Of a DNA stretch of 41,382 nucleotides, positions 8,101 through 16,223 are shown piece by piece (position 1 is the first letter of the stretch; each line of letters begins with the position of its first letter). The translations under genes were made by a program, and so were the position numbers. The notes below the pieces were generated by a model. That model did not search any database and was not told where the DNA came from. It was given only the letters and a program-made list of their open reading frames with translations. Source of the DNA: an uncultured Bacteroidales bacterium (lineage in GTDB: Bacteria; Bacteroidota; Bacteroidia; Bacteroidales; Bacteroidaceae); assembly GCA_902773055.1 (NCBI GenBank), contig CACYCZ010000086.1:1-41382 (forward strand). Direction: 5' to 3'.

Positions 8101-9387
8101 TTATTTCTTGATGAATTCAACCCGTCGGTTCTTGGCACGTCCTTCGTCAGTGGCATTATCAGCTACAGGCATATGGGAACCCTTACCCACGGCGCGCAGG
8201 TTAAAGCCGTCAACTCCGAGACCTTCCAAAGCCTTGATGACAGCCTCAGCCCTTTGCTGTGACAGCGGGTCGTTGATTTTGTCAGAACCCTGGTTGTCGG
8301 TATGTCCCTGCACTTCAAAGCGTGCTGTAGGGTTCTTCTTCATGTAATCGGCCACCTTCTGGATTTCCTCCATGGATTCAGGCTTCAGTGTGGCCTTGGC
8401 TGTTTCAAAGAGAATATTATTGGTGACAAATTTGCCGGTTTCGGCAATAGCCTTCTCCACGGCAGACATGTCTGTGGTGTTGCGTTCGTAGAGATCGACG
8501 GCACCCTTGGCGAGGCGGAAGTTGGTCAGATAGGCCTTGTCACCGTTGTAACCTCCCCAGTTGCGCCCGATGACGTTGAATTTGACGGCAGACCGGCAGT
8601 TGGGGATGTTGATGACGCGCTGGCCATTGACATATACCTTGAGGGCTCGTTTGTTGAAGGATATGGCCATGTGGTTGTAGTCGTTCTTCTTGAAGTTATA
8701 TCGCACGTCATGGCCGACATCACGTCCTTCGTTAGAGTTTGCTGGCTTATAGTTCACTTTGACCTCAAGTTGCTTGTAGCCTTCACCGAAATAGATTTCA
8801 TAGCATTTCTCTTTCTTTGAATCCATGAAATTCAGATAATAGTAGGTGTCGAGGTCGGTAGCAGGGTCGTTCATCCAAAAGTCGAACTCTGCCGTGAAAA
8901 CATCGGGCAGATAGCTGTCCTGATTCGTCATCAGCGGTTCTATGATTGTTCCCGGGTGGAGGTGGATGCACTTCTGACCTTTCATGTTGGCGACGTCGGC
9001 ATTACCTTCTATCAGATCCCATTTCGATGGAAATTCGCCCATTTGCTCATTCTGCAGATTATCTTCAAAGAATGCAACGCTTCCCGGTACGAAGTCATTC
9101 TGCTGGTATTCAGCCTCGGCAGCCTTACCTTCTGCCGGTACTTCCTGCGCAGGTTTGGCTTCATTGGATTGAACCTCTTTTCCCTGTGCGGTTTTCTTTC
9201 CGTCAAGAATTCTGTCAGCAGCTTTCTCTGTGGTGCGTTCTACTTTTTGCTCCACTTTGTTTTCAATACTTTTCTTGGCAGCTTCAATAGCTTTGTTTTT
9301 TAATTTGCCGACCCAGCCTTGTGCCTGGATGCCTGTTGTGCAGGCGGCAATCATTATGAGCAGGACTAATGTTCTTTTGGTTATCAT
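8101..9387 (-). CDS. OmpA-domain outer-membrane/periplasmic protein
   Basis: This 428-aa exported protein likely anchors the envelope to peptidoglycan. A signal peptide ends near residue 22. A charged Ala/Lys/Glu region (about 25-95) looks helical. A middle region (about 100-310, with HLHPGTIIEPL and ALKVYVNGQRVINIPN) resembles a concanavalin/LamG-like beta sandwich; that is inference from pattern. The C-terminal OmpA domain (about 318-428) has the peptidoglycan-binding signatures FEVQGHTDNQGSD, NDPLSQQRAEAV and AKNRRVEF. The downstream lipoprotein gene at 7622 is probably cotranscribed. It diverges from a sensor kinase/regulator pair across a 19-bp inverted repeat, which hints at control by that pair. 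Confidence 0.92.
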   Translation of the reverse strand: MITKRTLVLLIMIAACTTGIQAQGWVGKLKNKAIEAAKKSIENKVEQKVERTTEKAADRILDGKKTAQGKEVQSNEAKPAQEVPAEGKAAEAEYQQNDFVPGSVAFFEDNLQNEQMGEFPSKWDLIEGNADVANMKGQKCIHLHPGTIIEPLMTNQDSYLPDVFTAEFDFWMNDPATDLDTYYYLNFMDSKKEKCYEIYFGEGYKQLEVKVNYKPANSNEGRDVGHDVRYNFKKNDYNHMAISFNKRALKVYVNGQRVINIPNCRSAVKFNVIGRNWGGYNGDKAYLTNFRLAKGAVDLYERNTTDMSAVEKAIAETGKFVTNNILFETAKATLKPESMEEIQKVADYMKKNPTARFEVQGHTDNQGSDKINDPLSQQRAEAVIKALEGLGVDGFNLRAVGKGSHMPVADNATDEGRAKNRRVEFIKK

Positions 9388-9411
9388 ATGGTGCTAATAT
9401 TTAATTTCCTG

Positions 9412-9419
9412 CAATGATA
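9412..9419 (-). promoter_or_regulatory. Possible -7 box of the OmpA-domain gene
   Basis: TATCATTG on the minus strand differs from TAnnTTTG at one base and lies 25 bp before the start codon. Its -33 position would fall at the edge of the left arm of the inverted repeat at 9441-9459. Confidence 0.35.
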
Positions 9420-9440
9420 AATGAATTGCTAATAATTATT

Positions 9441-9498
9441 ACCTCCCCAAAAGGTGGAAAAATAAAAAAAATATAAAAATTCCACCTTTTTGGGAGGT
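9441..9498. promoter_or_regulatory. 19-bp inverted repeat in a divergent promoter region
   Basis: The left arm ACCTCCCCAAAAGGTGGAA (9441-9459) and right arm TTCCACCTTTTTGGGAGGT (9480-9498) are reverse complements at 18 of 19 positions, separated by a 20-bp A/T-only spacer. The arms sit centrally between the divergent starts of the OmpA-domain gene and the histidine kinase gene. Position and symmetry suggest an operator, perhaps for the adjacent LuxR-type regulator. It would also fold as an RNA hairpin, but lies upstream of both likely transcripts. Confidence 0.75.
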
Positions 9499-9551
9499 TC
9501 AATATTAAAAAAAGCGAGTATTATTGTAATCAAAATATAAAAAGTTTGTCT

Positions 9552-11453
9552 TTGAAGATTAGGTCAATCAAAAAGATTCTGTTGCTCCTTGTGGCAATGT
9601 GGTGTGGAGGTGTATATGCGAAGTATGTAGACCACAGGAATGTGAACGTGGATTCAGTTGAAACGTTGCTCAAGAATGGCAGTGTACTTTCAGACAAGGA
9701 ACTGATGAGCGCATACCAGATCCTGATGCGTGGATACTTGGGACGAAGTACTTCTAAACATAACGAATATGCTCGCAAGGCACTGAGCCTGAGCTATAGA
9801 CTGAACGGATTGAATGCAAGAGAAAGTGCATTGTATCATCTTGGACTGCAATATTATGGAAAGGCTGACTATGAGAGAGCCGAACATTATTTTCATCATG
9901 CACTTGCTGTTTCAGACTCAATGAAAAGGGACAAACGATATGAACAATCGGATATAGACGATAACTTCTCTCAGCTTTATGGTGCTTTGGGAAACCTGTA
10001 TAATATGCAGGACAAACCATTGCTTGCAATAGAATATTACCAAAAGGCCCTGCCCATCTTTGAGCGGCATGGATGGCTGCAGAGTATGTGTATATTATAC
10101 CATAATGTAGGCGAGCTGTATCTCTCCATGGGCAATGATGATAAGGCTAAGGAGAATTACCGGCAGGCCGTCAAGTGTGGGGAAAAGTCGGCCGACTCGC
10201 TGATGATGATGTTGCCTCGCAAGGGTTTGGTAAAGATATATATATCAGAAGACGACTATGAGAATGCCATGGAGAATCTTGAACCAGCCTTCGCTTACTT
10301 CTGCGATCACCAGAAGGAGGAACATGATGCTTTCCTGGAGATGCTTGCCGCTAAGGCAAAGGTTAATATGATGGCTGGTCATAAAGATTTGTCTCAGGCA
10401 GAGAAGTATGTCGAAAAGGCCCTGGCATATCTTGATGAGGAAGTGTCAAGTGAAGTTCGTTATGACGTGTATTCCTCGGCTTGTATGCTGGCTATGGATA
10501 AAGGCCATTGGAAGAAAGCGCTTGAGTATGGCCTGAAGTCGGTCCCGGAAAAGGAAGAGGAAACCACATACAGTGATGTGGGCGGCTATGAGATGCTGGC
10601 TAACATATATATGCGGATGGGCAATCTGGACGAGGCTGGAAGATATATCCGCAAACTTCGCACAATGATGGAACAGTTTTCTACAAAGCATTACCAATCG
10701 GGTATTTCACAGATGGAGGTAATGTTTGAGACAGTCAAGAAACAAGAGTCCATAGAGCATCTTACCCGGGAAAAACATTTGTATTTTAATGTCAGCCTTC
10801 TTGTTGCAGCCTTGCTGCTCATGATAGCCTTGTTGTTCTTCTTCTTGTGGCGTGGCTCGAAGTTGCGGAGAGAGAGCATACTCTTCAAGGCGAGGTTGGA
10901 TGGAGAAGTAAGTGAACGTATGCGTATTGCTCGTGACCTGCATGACGGACTTGGGGGCATTCTCTCACTGCTTCGGCTGAAGATTGAAACAGATGCGCCT
11001 AAAGCCGATTCACTGAAATTGTTGGATAACAGTGTGACAGAACTCCGTCATGTTGCCCACAACCTGATGCCTGAACAATTGTTGAAATCGGGCTTGAAGT
11101 CTGCGCTAAGTGATTTTATCAGGTCTATTCCCGGGGCTCATTTCCACGCAGAAATCAACGAAAATGTCTTGGATAAGGAAAAGGAGATAGTCCTTTATAG
11201 ATGTGCCTATGAATTAATCAACAATGCCATCAAGCATTCATCAGGGGACAAGATAAATATTTTGTTGATTCAGATGAAAGACAGTGTGATGATGACAATT
11301 GGTGATAACGGTTGCGGATTCCTTCCGGAAAAAGAGAAAATGGGAATGGGGATACAGAATATAAAAGAAAGAATAAGTTTTTATCATGGCAAGATGAACA
11401 TCATCACAACAGAGGGTGATGGAACGGAAGTGAATATAATGTTACCACTATGA
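9552..11453 (+). CDS. TPR-containing sensor histidine kinase (HisKA_3 type)
   Basis: This membrane sensor kinase of about 633 aa pairs with the LuxR-type regulator that follows. A signal peptide (MKIRSIKKILLLLVAMWCGG) is followed by a periplasmic array of TPR-like repeats (about 40-380; for example EYARKALSLSYRLNG and LLAIEYYQKALPIFERHG). One membrane helix lies near residues 410-432. The dimerisation/phosphoacceptor block RMRIARDLHDGLGG places the His near residue 464. The HATPase region carries LINNAIKHSS and IGDNGCGF. No ATG fits the signal peptide: the start is a TTG, and I prefer 9552 over 9546 because it gives the better leader. It overlaps the regulator gene by 4 bp (ATGA). The ligand is unknown. 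Confidence 0.9.
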   Translation: MKIRSIKKILLLLVAMWCGGVYAKYVDHRNVNVDSVETLLKNGSVLSDKELMSAYQILMRGYLGRSTSKHNEYARKALSLSYRLNGLNARESALYHLGLQYYGKADYERAEHYFHHALAVSDSMKRDKRYEQSDIDDNFSQLYGALGNLYNMQDKPLLAIEYYQKALPIFERHGWLQSMCILYHNVGELYLSMGNDDKAKENYRQAVKCGEKSADSLMMMLPRKGLVKIYISEDDYENAMENLEPAFAYFCDHQKEEHDAFLEMLAAKAKVNMMAGHKDLSQAEKYVEKALAYLDEEVSSEVRYDVYSSACMLAMDKGHWKKALEYGLKSVPEKEEETTYSDVGGYEMLANIYMRMGNLDEAGRYIRKLRTMMEQFSTKHYQSGISQMEVMFETVKKQESIEHLTREKHLYFNVSLLVAALLLMIALLFFFLWRGSKLRRESILFKARLDGEVSERMRIARDLHDGLGGILSLLRLKIETDAPKADSLKLLDNSVTELRHVAHNLMPEQLLKSGLKSALSDFIRSIPGAHFHAEINENVLDKEKEIVLYRCAYELINNAIKHSSGDKINILLIQMKDSVMMTIGDNGCGFLPEKEKMGMGIQNIKERISFYHGKMNIITTEGDGTEVNIMLPL

Positions 11454-12073
11454 AACAATATTGCATAGACGTGAATATAGCCGACGACCATGTCATGTTG
11501 GCAGAAGGTCTGGCAGAGACAATGAATCTTACTGGGAAAATACATGTGAGCCGTTTCTTTTCCACAATCAGGGAGTGCAGACAGGCTTTGAAAGAACGTC
11601 AGCCAGATGTATTATTGCTGGATATCTCTATGCCAGACGGAGACGGAATGGCTTTCTTTGAAGAATTGGCAAAGGCATATCCTAAAATGAAAGTGATTGT
11701 CGTTACGATGCATGATGAATATTCAGTGATACGACAGATGATAGACGTAGGAGTTCATGGGTATTTGCTGAAGAATTCTTCAATGGCAGAACTTGTCGAT
11801 GCTGTGCAACGTGTTTGGAAGGGTGGAAATTATATTAGTCCGCAAGTAGATGAAATATTGCATAGCACAACGGTTCACCAAGTTTCATTGACAAAGGTGG
11901 AGAGCAGTGTGTTGCGGCTTGTCTGCGAGGGACTGACAAACCCTATGATAGCCAAGAATCTTGGACTCAGTGTGGAAACCGTGAACTGGTATCGTAAGCG
12001 CCTGCTTGCCAAATACGGAGTGAAGAATACTGTGGGTTTGGTAAAACTGGTGCTTAAGGAAAAACTTGTATAG
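11450..12073 (+). CDS. NarL/LuxR-family response regulator
   Basis: This 207-aa protein is a cytoplasmic DNA-binding regulator. The receiver domain (about 5-125) has the acidic pocket ADDH (Asp 12/13), the phosphoacceptor Asp near residue 58 in VLLLDISMPDGDG, and the conserved Lys in GYLLKNSS. A LuxR-type helix-turn-helix follows (about 145-205; LTKVESSVLRLVCEG, NLGLSVETVNWYRKRLLAKYGV). The ATG overlaps the kinase stop codon, so the two are translationally coupled. Targets are not known. The divergent OmpA-domain gene, with an inverted repeat in front of it, is the obvious candidate. It converges with the lipoprotein gene at 12100, 26 bp away, with no clear terminator between. Confidence 0.95.
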   Translation: MKQYCIDVNIADDHVMLAEGLAETMNLTGKIHVSRFFSTIRECRQALKERQPDVLLLDISMPDGDGMAFFEELAKAYPKMKVIVVTMHDEYSVIRQMIDVGVHGYLLKNSSMAELVDAVQRVWKGGNYISPQVDEILHSTTVHQVSLTKVESSVLRLVCEGLTNPMIAKNLGLSVETVNWYRKRLLAKYGVKNTVGLVKLVLKEKLV

Positions 12074-12099
12074 GTGGGAAATGACCGAGGTGAAAGATG

Positions 12100-12705
12100 C
12101 TAAGTGAAGTCGAAAGTGTTGGCATCATCTGTTTCCTCTTCGGGCTCAGAGCCTTGGGTGTCGGAAATCGTGATGAAAATGCTGTTGCCCTTGCATGAAA
12201 CGAGCATCCAGTAGCCCTGGCATGTTTTCCAGGTTTCTGGTTGGGTTTGAAGGTATTCAGCGATATGTTGCACAATTTCTTTTTTGTTTTTTGCAGCCTG
12301 TTCGGACAGAGATATTTCCAGAATGACTTGTCTGGGAGTAGCTTCAGGGTGTTTGCCGAATGGTTCATCTGTGACAATGCTCAGTCCCCAGGTCATCCGT
12401 TTGTCGTAAAAACGGCCGTAGGCAATTTGGGAATGAGTGGAACCCGTGACGAGAGGACGAATGCGATATGCAGTCTTTATATCTTCAGCCTTTGTGGTCA
12501 GGCTGATTTTGCCAATGGAAGAGTTGTCAAGTTTTTGCTGAAGCAGACCGATAATGGCATCCTCTTGGGCTCTCAATAAAGTATCGCGCTCGGAGAAGGC
12601 TTGTTCTTTATGTGATGAAGCGCCGTACTCTTTTGCCCTATTGGTACATGAAGACAAAAAGCATATGGCAAAAACTATCCATAGATGGAAGAATGTCTGT
12701 TTCAT
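12100..12705 (-). CDS. Lipoprotein of unknown function, coupled to a MarR regulator
   Basis: This 201-aa predicted lipoprotein is not assigned to any family. The leader MKQTFFHLWIVFAICFLSSC ends in a lipobox with Cys at residue 20. The mature part is mixed alpha/beta with no membrane segment (ILEISLSEQAAKNKKEIVQHIAEYLQ; YWMLVSCKGNSIFITISD) and an acidic tail (EPEEETDD). The start codon overlaps the stop of the MarR gene (ATGA, 12702-12705), so both are made from one message. This suggests a job tied to whatever MarR senses, such as envelope or drug stress, but nothing in the sequence proves it. Confidence 0.85.
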   Translation of the reverse strand: MKQTFFHLWIVFAICFLSSCTNRAKEYGASSHKEQAFSERDTLLRAQEDAIIGLLQQKLDNSSIGKISLTTKAEDIKTAYRIRPLVTGSTHSQIAYGRFYDKRMTWGLSIVTDEPFGKHPEATPRQVILEISLSEQAAKNKKEIVQHIAEYLQTQPETWKTCQGYWMLVSCKGNSIFITISDTQGSEPEEETDDANTFDFT

Positions 12706-13244
12706 GGTTTATTTTTGTGGAGTATGAGTTTTCGAATGAGTTTTTCCCGTCGTTTACGTAAGGCTTCTTCAATCTCAGCTTCTTCCTGCTTCTTGTTGAG
12801 GCTGATTTGCCTGAGATTGTTGAGAACTTGGTTAAGGCTTTTTTGTGCAATGTAGATTTCATTGTGGGTAAGTCCCTGTAGAGAATCCTGCAGGGAGCGC
12901 AAAGCTATAACTTTGGCTTTGTCATAAATGGCTCCTCCCTTGCGTGTGATGCGGATATAATTGGATCGCCAATCCACACGGCTCTTGTCGCGGATAATGA
13001 TACCGGCGTCAGCCATATCATTGAGCAGGCGGGTCATCTTTGATTTGTTGTAGGAGGTAGCCTTACATAGTTGCTGTTGTGTGCAGGTGTCAGTAAGACT
13101 GATGGCGAGCAGTACATCCCATTGTTCACTGGTGATTTCTATATGTGCGCTTTCCAGATCCTCGCTGATCTTGTTTCTGAGCATATTACTGATGCGCCCG
13201 TTCATCAATGCCAGAATAAGTTGAAAGTCTATAGATGCATCCAT
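12702..13244 (-). CDS. MarR-family transcriptional regulator with a basic C-terminal tail
   Basis: This 180-aa protein has the winged-helix MarR fold. Helix-turn-helix residues lie around TCTQQQLCKATSYNKSKMTRLLNDMADAGII, and the wing follows in DWRSNYIRITRKG. The core ends near residue 145. The last 35 residues form a highly charged, probably helical tail (QEEAEIEEALRKRREKLIRK) that MarR proteins usually lack. It is the first gene of a two-gene unit with the lipoprotein at 12100. It diverges from rpsF across 454 bp. MarR proteins commonly repress their own operon; here that is inference. Confidence 0.93.
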   Translation of the reverse strand: MDASIDFQLILALMNGRISNMLRNKISEDLESAHIEITSEQWDVLLAISLTDTCTQQQLCKATSYNKSKMTRLLNDMADAGIIIRDKSRVDWRSNYIRITRKGGAIYDKAKVIALRSLQDSLQGLTHNEIYIAQKSLNQVLNNLRQISLNKKQEEAEIEEALRKRREKLIRKLILHKNKP

Positions 13245-13279
13245 CTGAAAAGAAAATGGTAATATTATATTAATAATTA

Positions 13280-13287
13280 CAAAAATA
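13280..13287 (-). promoter_or_regulatory. -7 box of the marR operon
   Basis: TATTTTTG on the minus strand matches TAnnTTTG exactly, 36 bp before the marR start. No TTG -33 element was found at the expected distance. Confidence 0.5.
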
Positions 13288-13624
13288 CACCTTTTTCTCT
13301 AATTTCGCCTCGCTAAAAACTGATTTTGCCCAAAAATGCCTGGTCAACCATACTATTTTAATTCAAAACAATGTTGATGGTGCTGAATAAAGAATCTGCT
13401 GCTTCCAATAACTGAAAAGGTATAAGCCCACATGGACCTGCTGTTTAGCAAAAGTGATACTCCGAAGATAATGCTTTAGATAGTCGTTTTAACTCAGCCT
13501 GCTACTAAAATATTATAGAATACCTGTTGGTATCTTGTCGCAAATTATGAGAAAATTAGGCAAAAGGGAATAAATGGTGTTGATTTTTAGCAGACTCCGA
13601 TTATTTTTTTTCAAGAAAACTTGG

Positions 13625-13651
13625 TTGTGTGGAAAAAAAACACGAACTTTG
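13625..13651 (+). promoter_or_regulatory. Promoter of rpsF-rpsR-rplI
   Basis: The -33 TTG (13625-13627) and the -7 box GAACTTTG (13644-13651, one mismatch to TAnnTTTG) have normal spacing. The box lies 47 bp upstream of the rpsF ATG. Confidence 0.6.
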
Positions 13652-13698
13652 CACCCGCTAAAATTTAATATTAACATTTTTAATAACACACAGTAAGT

Positions 13699-14040
13699 AT
13701 GAATCAGTACGAAACCGTTTTCATTTTGACTCCCGTTTTATCTGATGACCAGATGAAGGAAGCGGTTGGAAAGTACCGTGACTTTCTGACCTCTAATGGA
13801 GCAGAAATTCTCTATGAAGAGAATTGGGGAATGAAGAAACTGGCTTATTCTATTGAAAAGAAATCCAGTGGCTTTTATGTTGTGTTTGGCTATAAGGCAG
13901 AACCAACTTTTGTAAAAAAATTAAACATTGCTTTCCATCGTGACGAGCGAGTTATCCGCGACCTCACAGTGAAGATGGATAAGAATGCAGCTGCTTATGC
14001 TGCTAAGCGAGAACAATTAAGAAACAAAAAGGAGGACTAA
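13699..14040 (+). CDS. rpsF: 30S ribosomal protein S6
   Basis: S6 binds S18 and the central domain of 16S rRNA in the 30S platform. The 113-aa protein has the family opening [16 protein letters not shown], the central [22 protein letters not shown] and the RDLTVKMDK end of the fold. It is the first gene of the conserved rpsF-rpsR-rplI operon, with 3 bp to rpsR. Confidence 0.98.
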   Translation: MNQYETVFILTPVLSDDQMKEAVGKYRDFLTSNGAEILYEENWGMKKLAYSIEKKSSGFYVVFGYKAEPTFVKKLNIAFHRDERVIRDLTVKMDKNAAAYAAKREQLRNKKED

Positions 14041-14043
14041 ATT

Positions 14044-14313
14044 ATGGCAGACGCAAAATCAGAAATCAGATATTTGACAGCACCTTCGATTGAACTTAAG
14101 AAAAAGAAGTATTGTCGTTTTAAGAAGAGTGGTATTAAGTATATCGACTATAAAGATCCTGAATTCCTGAAGAAATTCTTGAATGAGCAGGGAAAAATAC
14201 TCCCTCGCCGTATAACAGGAACGTCCTTGAAATATCAGCGCCGTGTCGCTCAGGCTGTTAAGAGAGCACGCCATCTGGCATTGCTTCCGTTTGTAACCGA
14301 TATGTTGAAATAA
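14044..14313 (+). CDS. rpsR: 30S ribosomal protein S18
   Basis: S18 is the obligate partner of S6 in the 30S subunit. The 89-aa length is normal. Signatures are [23 protein letters not shown], the central [19 protein letters not shown] and the basic tail [14 protein letters not shown]. It sits between rpsF and rplI, 15 bp before rplI. An AAGGAG run before the rplI start is one of the few clear Shine-Dalgarno-like sequences in the window. Confidence 0.98.
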   Translation: MADAKSEIRYLTAPSIELKKKKYCRFKKSGIKYIDYKDPEFLKKFLNEQGKILPRRITGTSLKYQRRVAQAVKRARHLALLPFVTDMLK

Positions 14314-14328
14314 TTAAAGAAGGAGATT

Positions 14329-14778
14329 ATGGAAATAATTTTGAAAGAAGACGTTAATGGATTAGGTTATAAGAATGACATTGTAACCGTAAAGAATGGC
14401 TATGGACGCAACTATCTCCTTCCGCAGGGCAAAGCTGTTATTGCCACAGAGTCGGCCAAGAAAGTTTTGGCAGAAAATCTGAAACAACGTGCTCATAAAT
14501 TGGCTAAATTGAAAGCTGATGCCGAGGCGTTGGCAGAAAAATTGGGACAGGTTGAAACTTTGGTTGTTCCGATGAAGGTTAGTCAGACAGGAACTATTTA
14601 TGGTTCTGTAACTAATGTGCAAATTGCTGAAAAATTGGCTGAAAAGGGCTTTGAGATTGAGCGTAAGATTATCGTTGTACCAGCTGTCAAGGAAGTTGGT
14701 GAATACAAGGCTGTTGTGAAACTGCATAAGGAGGTTTCTGTAGAAGTTCCTTTCCAGGTCATTGCAGAAGAAGCTTAA
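14329..14778 (+). CDS. rplI: 50S ribosomal protein L9
   Basis: L9 binds 23S rRNA near the L1 stalk. The 149-aa protein has the typical two-domain layout. The N-terminal domain carries MEIILKEDVNGLGYKNDIVTV and the GYGRNYLLPQGKA signature. A long connecting helix (about 45-80, SAKKVLAENLKQRAHKLAKL) leads to a C-terminal RNA-binding domain (KVSQTGTIYGSVTNVQIAEKL). It ends the operon and is followed by a strong terminator. Confidence 0.98.
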   Translation: MEIILKEDVNGLGYKNDIVTVKNGYGRNYLLPQGKAVIATESAKKVLAENLKQRAHKLAKLKADAEALAEKLGQVETLVVPMKVSQTGTIYGSVTNVQIAEKLAEKGFEIERKIIVVPAVKEVGEYKAVVKLHKEVSVEVPFQVIAEEA

Positions 14779-14823
14779 TGAGCAGATAGTTCAGTTATTA
14801 GCATTATTGAAATATTCCAATAT

Positions 14824-14856
14824 GCCCCCTCGCAAGATATATTATTGCGAGGGGGC
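14824..14856 (+). terminator. Rho-independent terminator of rpsF-rpsR-rplI
   Basis: A perfect 12-bp GC-rich stem GCCCCCTCGCAA / TTGCGAGGGGGC (14824-14835, 14845-14856) with a 9-base A/T loop is followed by TTGTTTTG. Confidence 0.92.
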
Positions 14857-14884
14857 TTGTTTTGTAGGTTTTTGTTTACTTTTG
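14857..14884 (+). promoter_or_regulatory. Promoter of the TlpA-like gene
   Basis: The -7 box TACTTTTG (14877-14884) matches the consensus exactly. A -33 TTG at 14857-14859 begins at the base after the rplI terminator stem, so the terminator tail and the promoter are fused. The start codon is 22 bp beyond the box. Confidence 0.65.
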
Positions 14885-14906
14885 TAGTTAGATATGTAGA
14901 AATATA

Positions 14907-16049
14907 ATGATAAAGTTTTTCTTACAGGTATTTATTGTTTCCCTTCTTTACTCGGTGAGCCTCAGTGCAGGAGATGGTAAAATCAGAGAGTCATTAATGC
15001 GATGCAATATAAGTGGTAAACTACATCGTAGTGCAGGGAGAACCGAAAAGATATATATAGGTCGGCGTGACGGTCGGCAGTTTATATTGATGGATTCTGC
15101 GGTAGTAAAGGATGGAAAGTTTATGCTATCGGTAGAAACGGGAGCTGTGCCTCATGATTGTTTCATATATTTTTCGGATACAGACAAAATGGAATCTGTG
15201 AGGTTGTTTTTAGATGCAGATGCATTGGTAGTAGAACAGGATAAGGGAAATGGAATGTTGGCAGTAAAAGGTTCTGAGGCGAACGAAGCTTATACCCGAC
15301 TGAGTACAGAGATAGAACCGATGTACTATGCAATGAAGGATGCGATGAATAGGTACAATGATACTCTGTTGACGACAGAAGAACACAAGCAGGCGGAAAA
15401 GGATTGCGAAGAAGGCAAGAGAAAAATAACGGATATTACCATGCAGTATATAAAGGACAATATAGGAAATATTCTTGGTTTGACTCTCCTGAACGATAGC
15501 TATCATACACTGTCAGGTCCTGTTGTAGAGCAATACCTGAAACAGATTCCTACAGATTTCCACCAAGAACCTTCTTATAAAAGGTTGGCACAATATGTTG
15601 AAGAGGAAAAGAAGTGCATGCTTGGTGACGACTATCATGATGTTGAACTTCGAACGCCAGATGGAGAGACAAAAAAATTATCAGACTTTATCAAAGAAGG
15701 TAAACTGACAATCATTGACTTCTGGGCAAGTTGGTGTGGTCCTTGTCGGGCTGAAATGCCGAATATGGTTAAGATTTACCATAATTTCAAGGATAGTGGT
15801 GTGGAGATTATTGGTGTGTCATTGGATAAGGATGAGAAGGCATGGAAAAAGAGTATACAAGAATTGGGTATGACTTGGCCACAATTGTCGGACCTTAAAT
15901 TCTGGCAAAGCAAGGCTGCAGAAGTTTATGGCATCCATTCTATTCCTATGACGGTGATAATTGCTCCCAATGGCCGTATTTTGATGAAAAACCTTCGTGG
16001 AGAGGATTTGTACCAAATAGTTGCCGCTTGGGCAGAAAAGATGAAGTAA
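14907..16049 (+). CDS. TlpA/ResA-like thiol:disulfide oxidoreductase with DUF4369-like N-terminus
   Basis: This 380-aa exported protein should act on disulfides in the periplasm. A signal peptide covers about residues 1-21. The N-terminal half (about 33-140; CNISGKLHRSAGRTEKIYIG, VKDGKFMLSV) looks like the DUF4369 beta domain common in Bacteroidetes TlpA proteins. A helical linker follows. The C-terminal thioredoxin domain (about 245-380) has the active site WASWCGPC with Cys near residues 277 and 280, and the cis-Pro region SIPMTVII. It is a single-gene unit, with a promoter abutting the ribosomal terminator and a 15-bp stem terminator downstream. The partner protein is not known. Confidence 0.93.
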   Translation: MIKFFLQVFIVSLLYSVSLSAGDGKIRESLMRCNISGKLHRSAGRTEKIYIGRRDGRQFILMDSAVVKDGKFMLSVETGAVPHDCFIYFSDTDKMESVRLFLDADALVVEQDKGNGMLAVKGSEANEAYTRLSTEIEPMYYAMKDAMNRYNDTLLTTEEHKQAEKDCEEGKRKITDITMQYIKDNIGNILGLTLLNDSYHTLSGPVVEQYLKQIPTDFHQEPSYKRLAQYVEEEKKCMLGDDYHDVELRTPDGETKKLSDFIKEGKLTIIDFWASWCGPCRAEMPNMVKIYHNFKDSGVEIIGVSLDKDEKAWKKSIQELGMTWPQLSDLKFWQSKAAEVYGIHSIPMTVIIAPNGRILMKNLRGEDLYQIVAAWAEKMK

Positions 16050-16065
16050 AAAGGAATATTATACT

Positions 16066-16108
16066 ATACGAAAGGCCGGATGGTTTTTACCTGTCCGGCC
16101 TTTCGTAT
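16066..16108 (+). terminator. Terminator of the TlpA-like gene
   Basis: A perfect 15-bp stem ATACGAAAGGCCGGA / TCCGGCCTTTCGTAT (16066-16080, 16094-16108) has a 13-base loop and starts 16 bp after the stop codon. Confidence 0.88.
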
Positions 16109-16184
16109 AATCGTCATTTTTACTGTTAAAATAGGTTTTGGGGTTAAAAAGTGTGTTTTTTAAAAGAAAATGTTAATTGCTTGT

Positions 16185-16214
16185 TTGTATAAAATCTAAT
16201 CTGTTCTACATTTG
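16185..16214 (+). promoter_or_regulatory. Promoter of rprX-rprY
   Basis: The -7 box TACATTTG (16207-16214) matches TAnnTTTG exactly; a TTG of the TTTG at 16184-16187 is the likely -33 element. The box lies 9 bp before the ATG, so the leader is very short. Confidence 0.6.
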
Positions 16215-16223
16215 TGACGTGTT

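Larger units (their letters stand above)
13245..13698. other. Divergent intergenic region between marR and rpsF
   Basis: This 454-bp stretch carries the marR promoter at its left end and the rpsF promoter at its right end. Between about 13300 and 13620 I see no supported ORF, RNA gene or repeat. The rpsF leader after the -7 box is only about 47 bp, and no structured S6:S18-type leader could be recognised in it. Confidence 0.6.

Noticed and set aside
13652-13698. An S6:S18-binding autoregulatory leader before rpsF
   Set aside because: The leader is short and A/T-rich with no supported stem; a lone CCG near the promoter is not enough.
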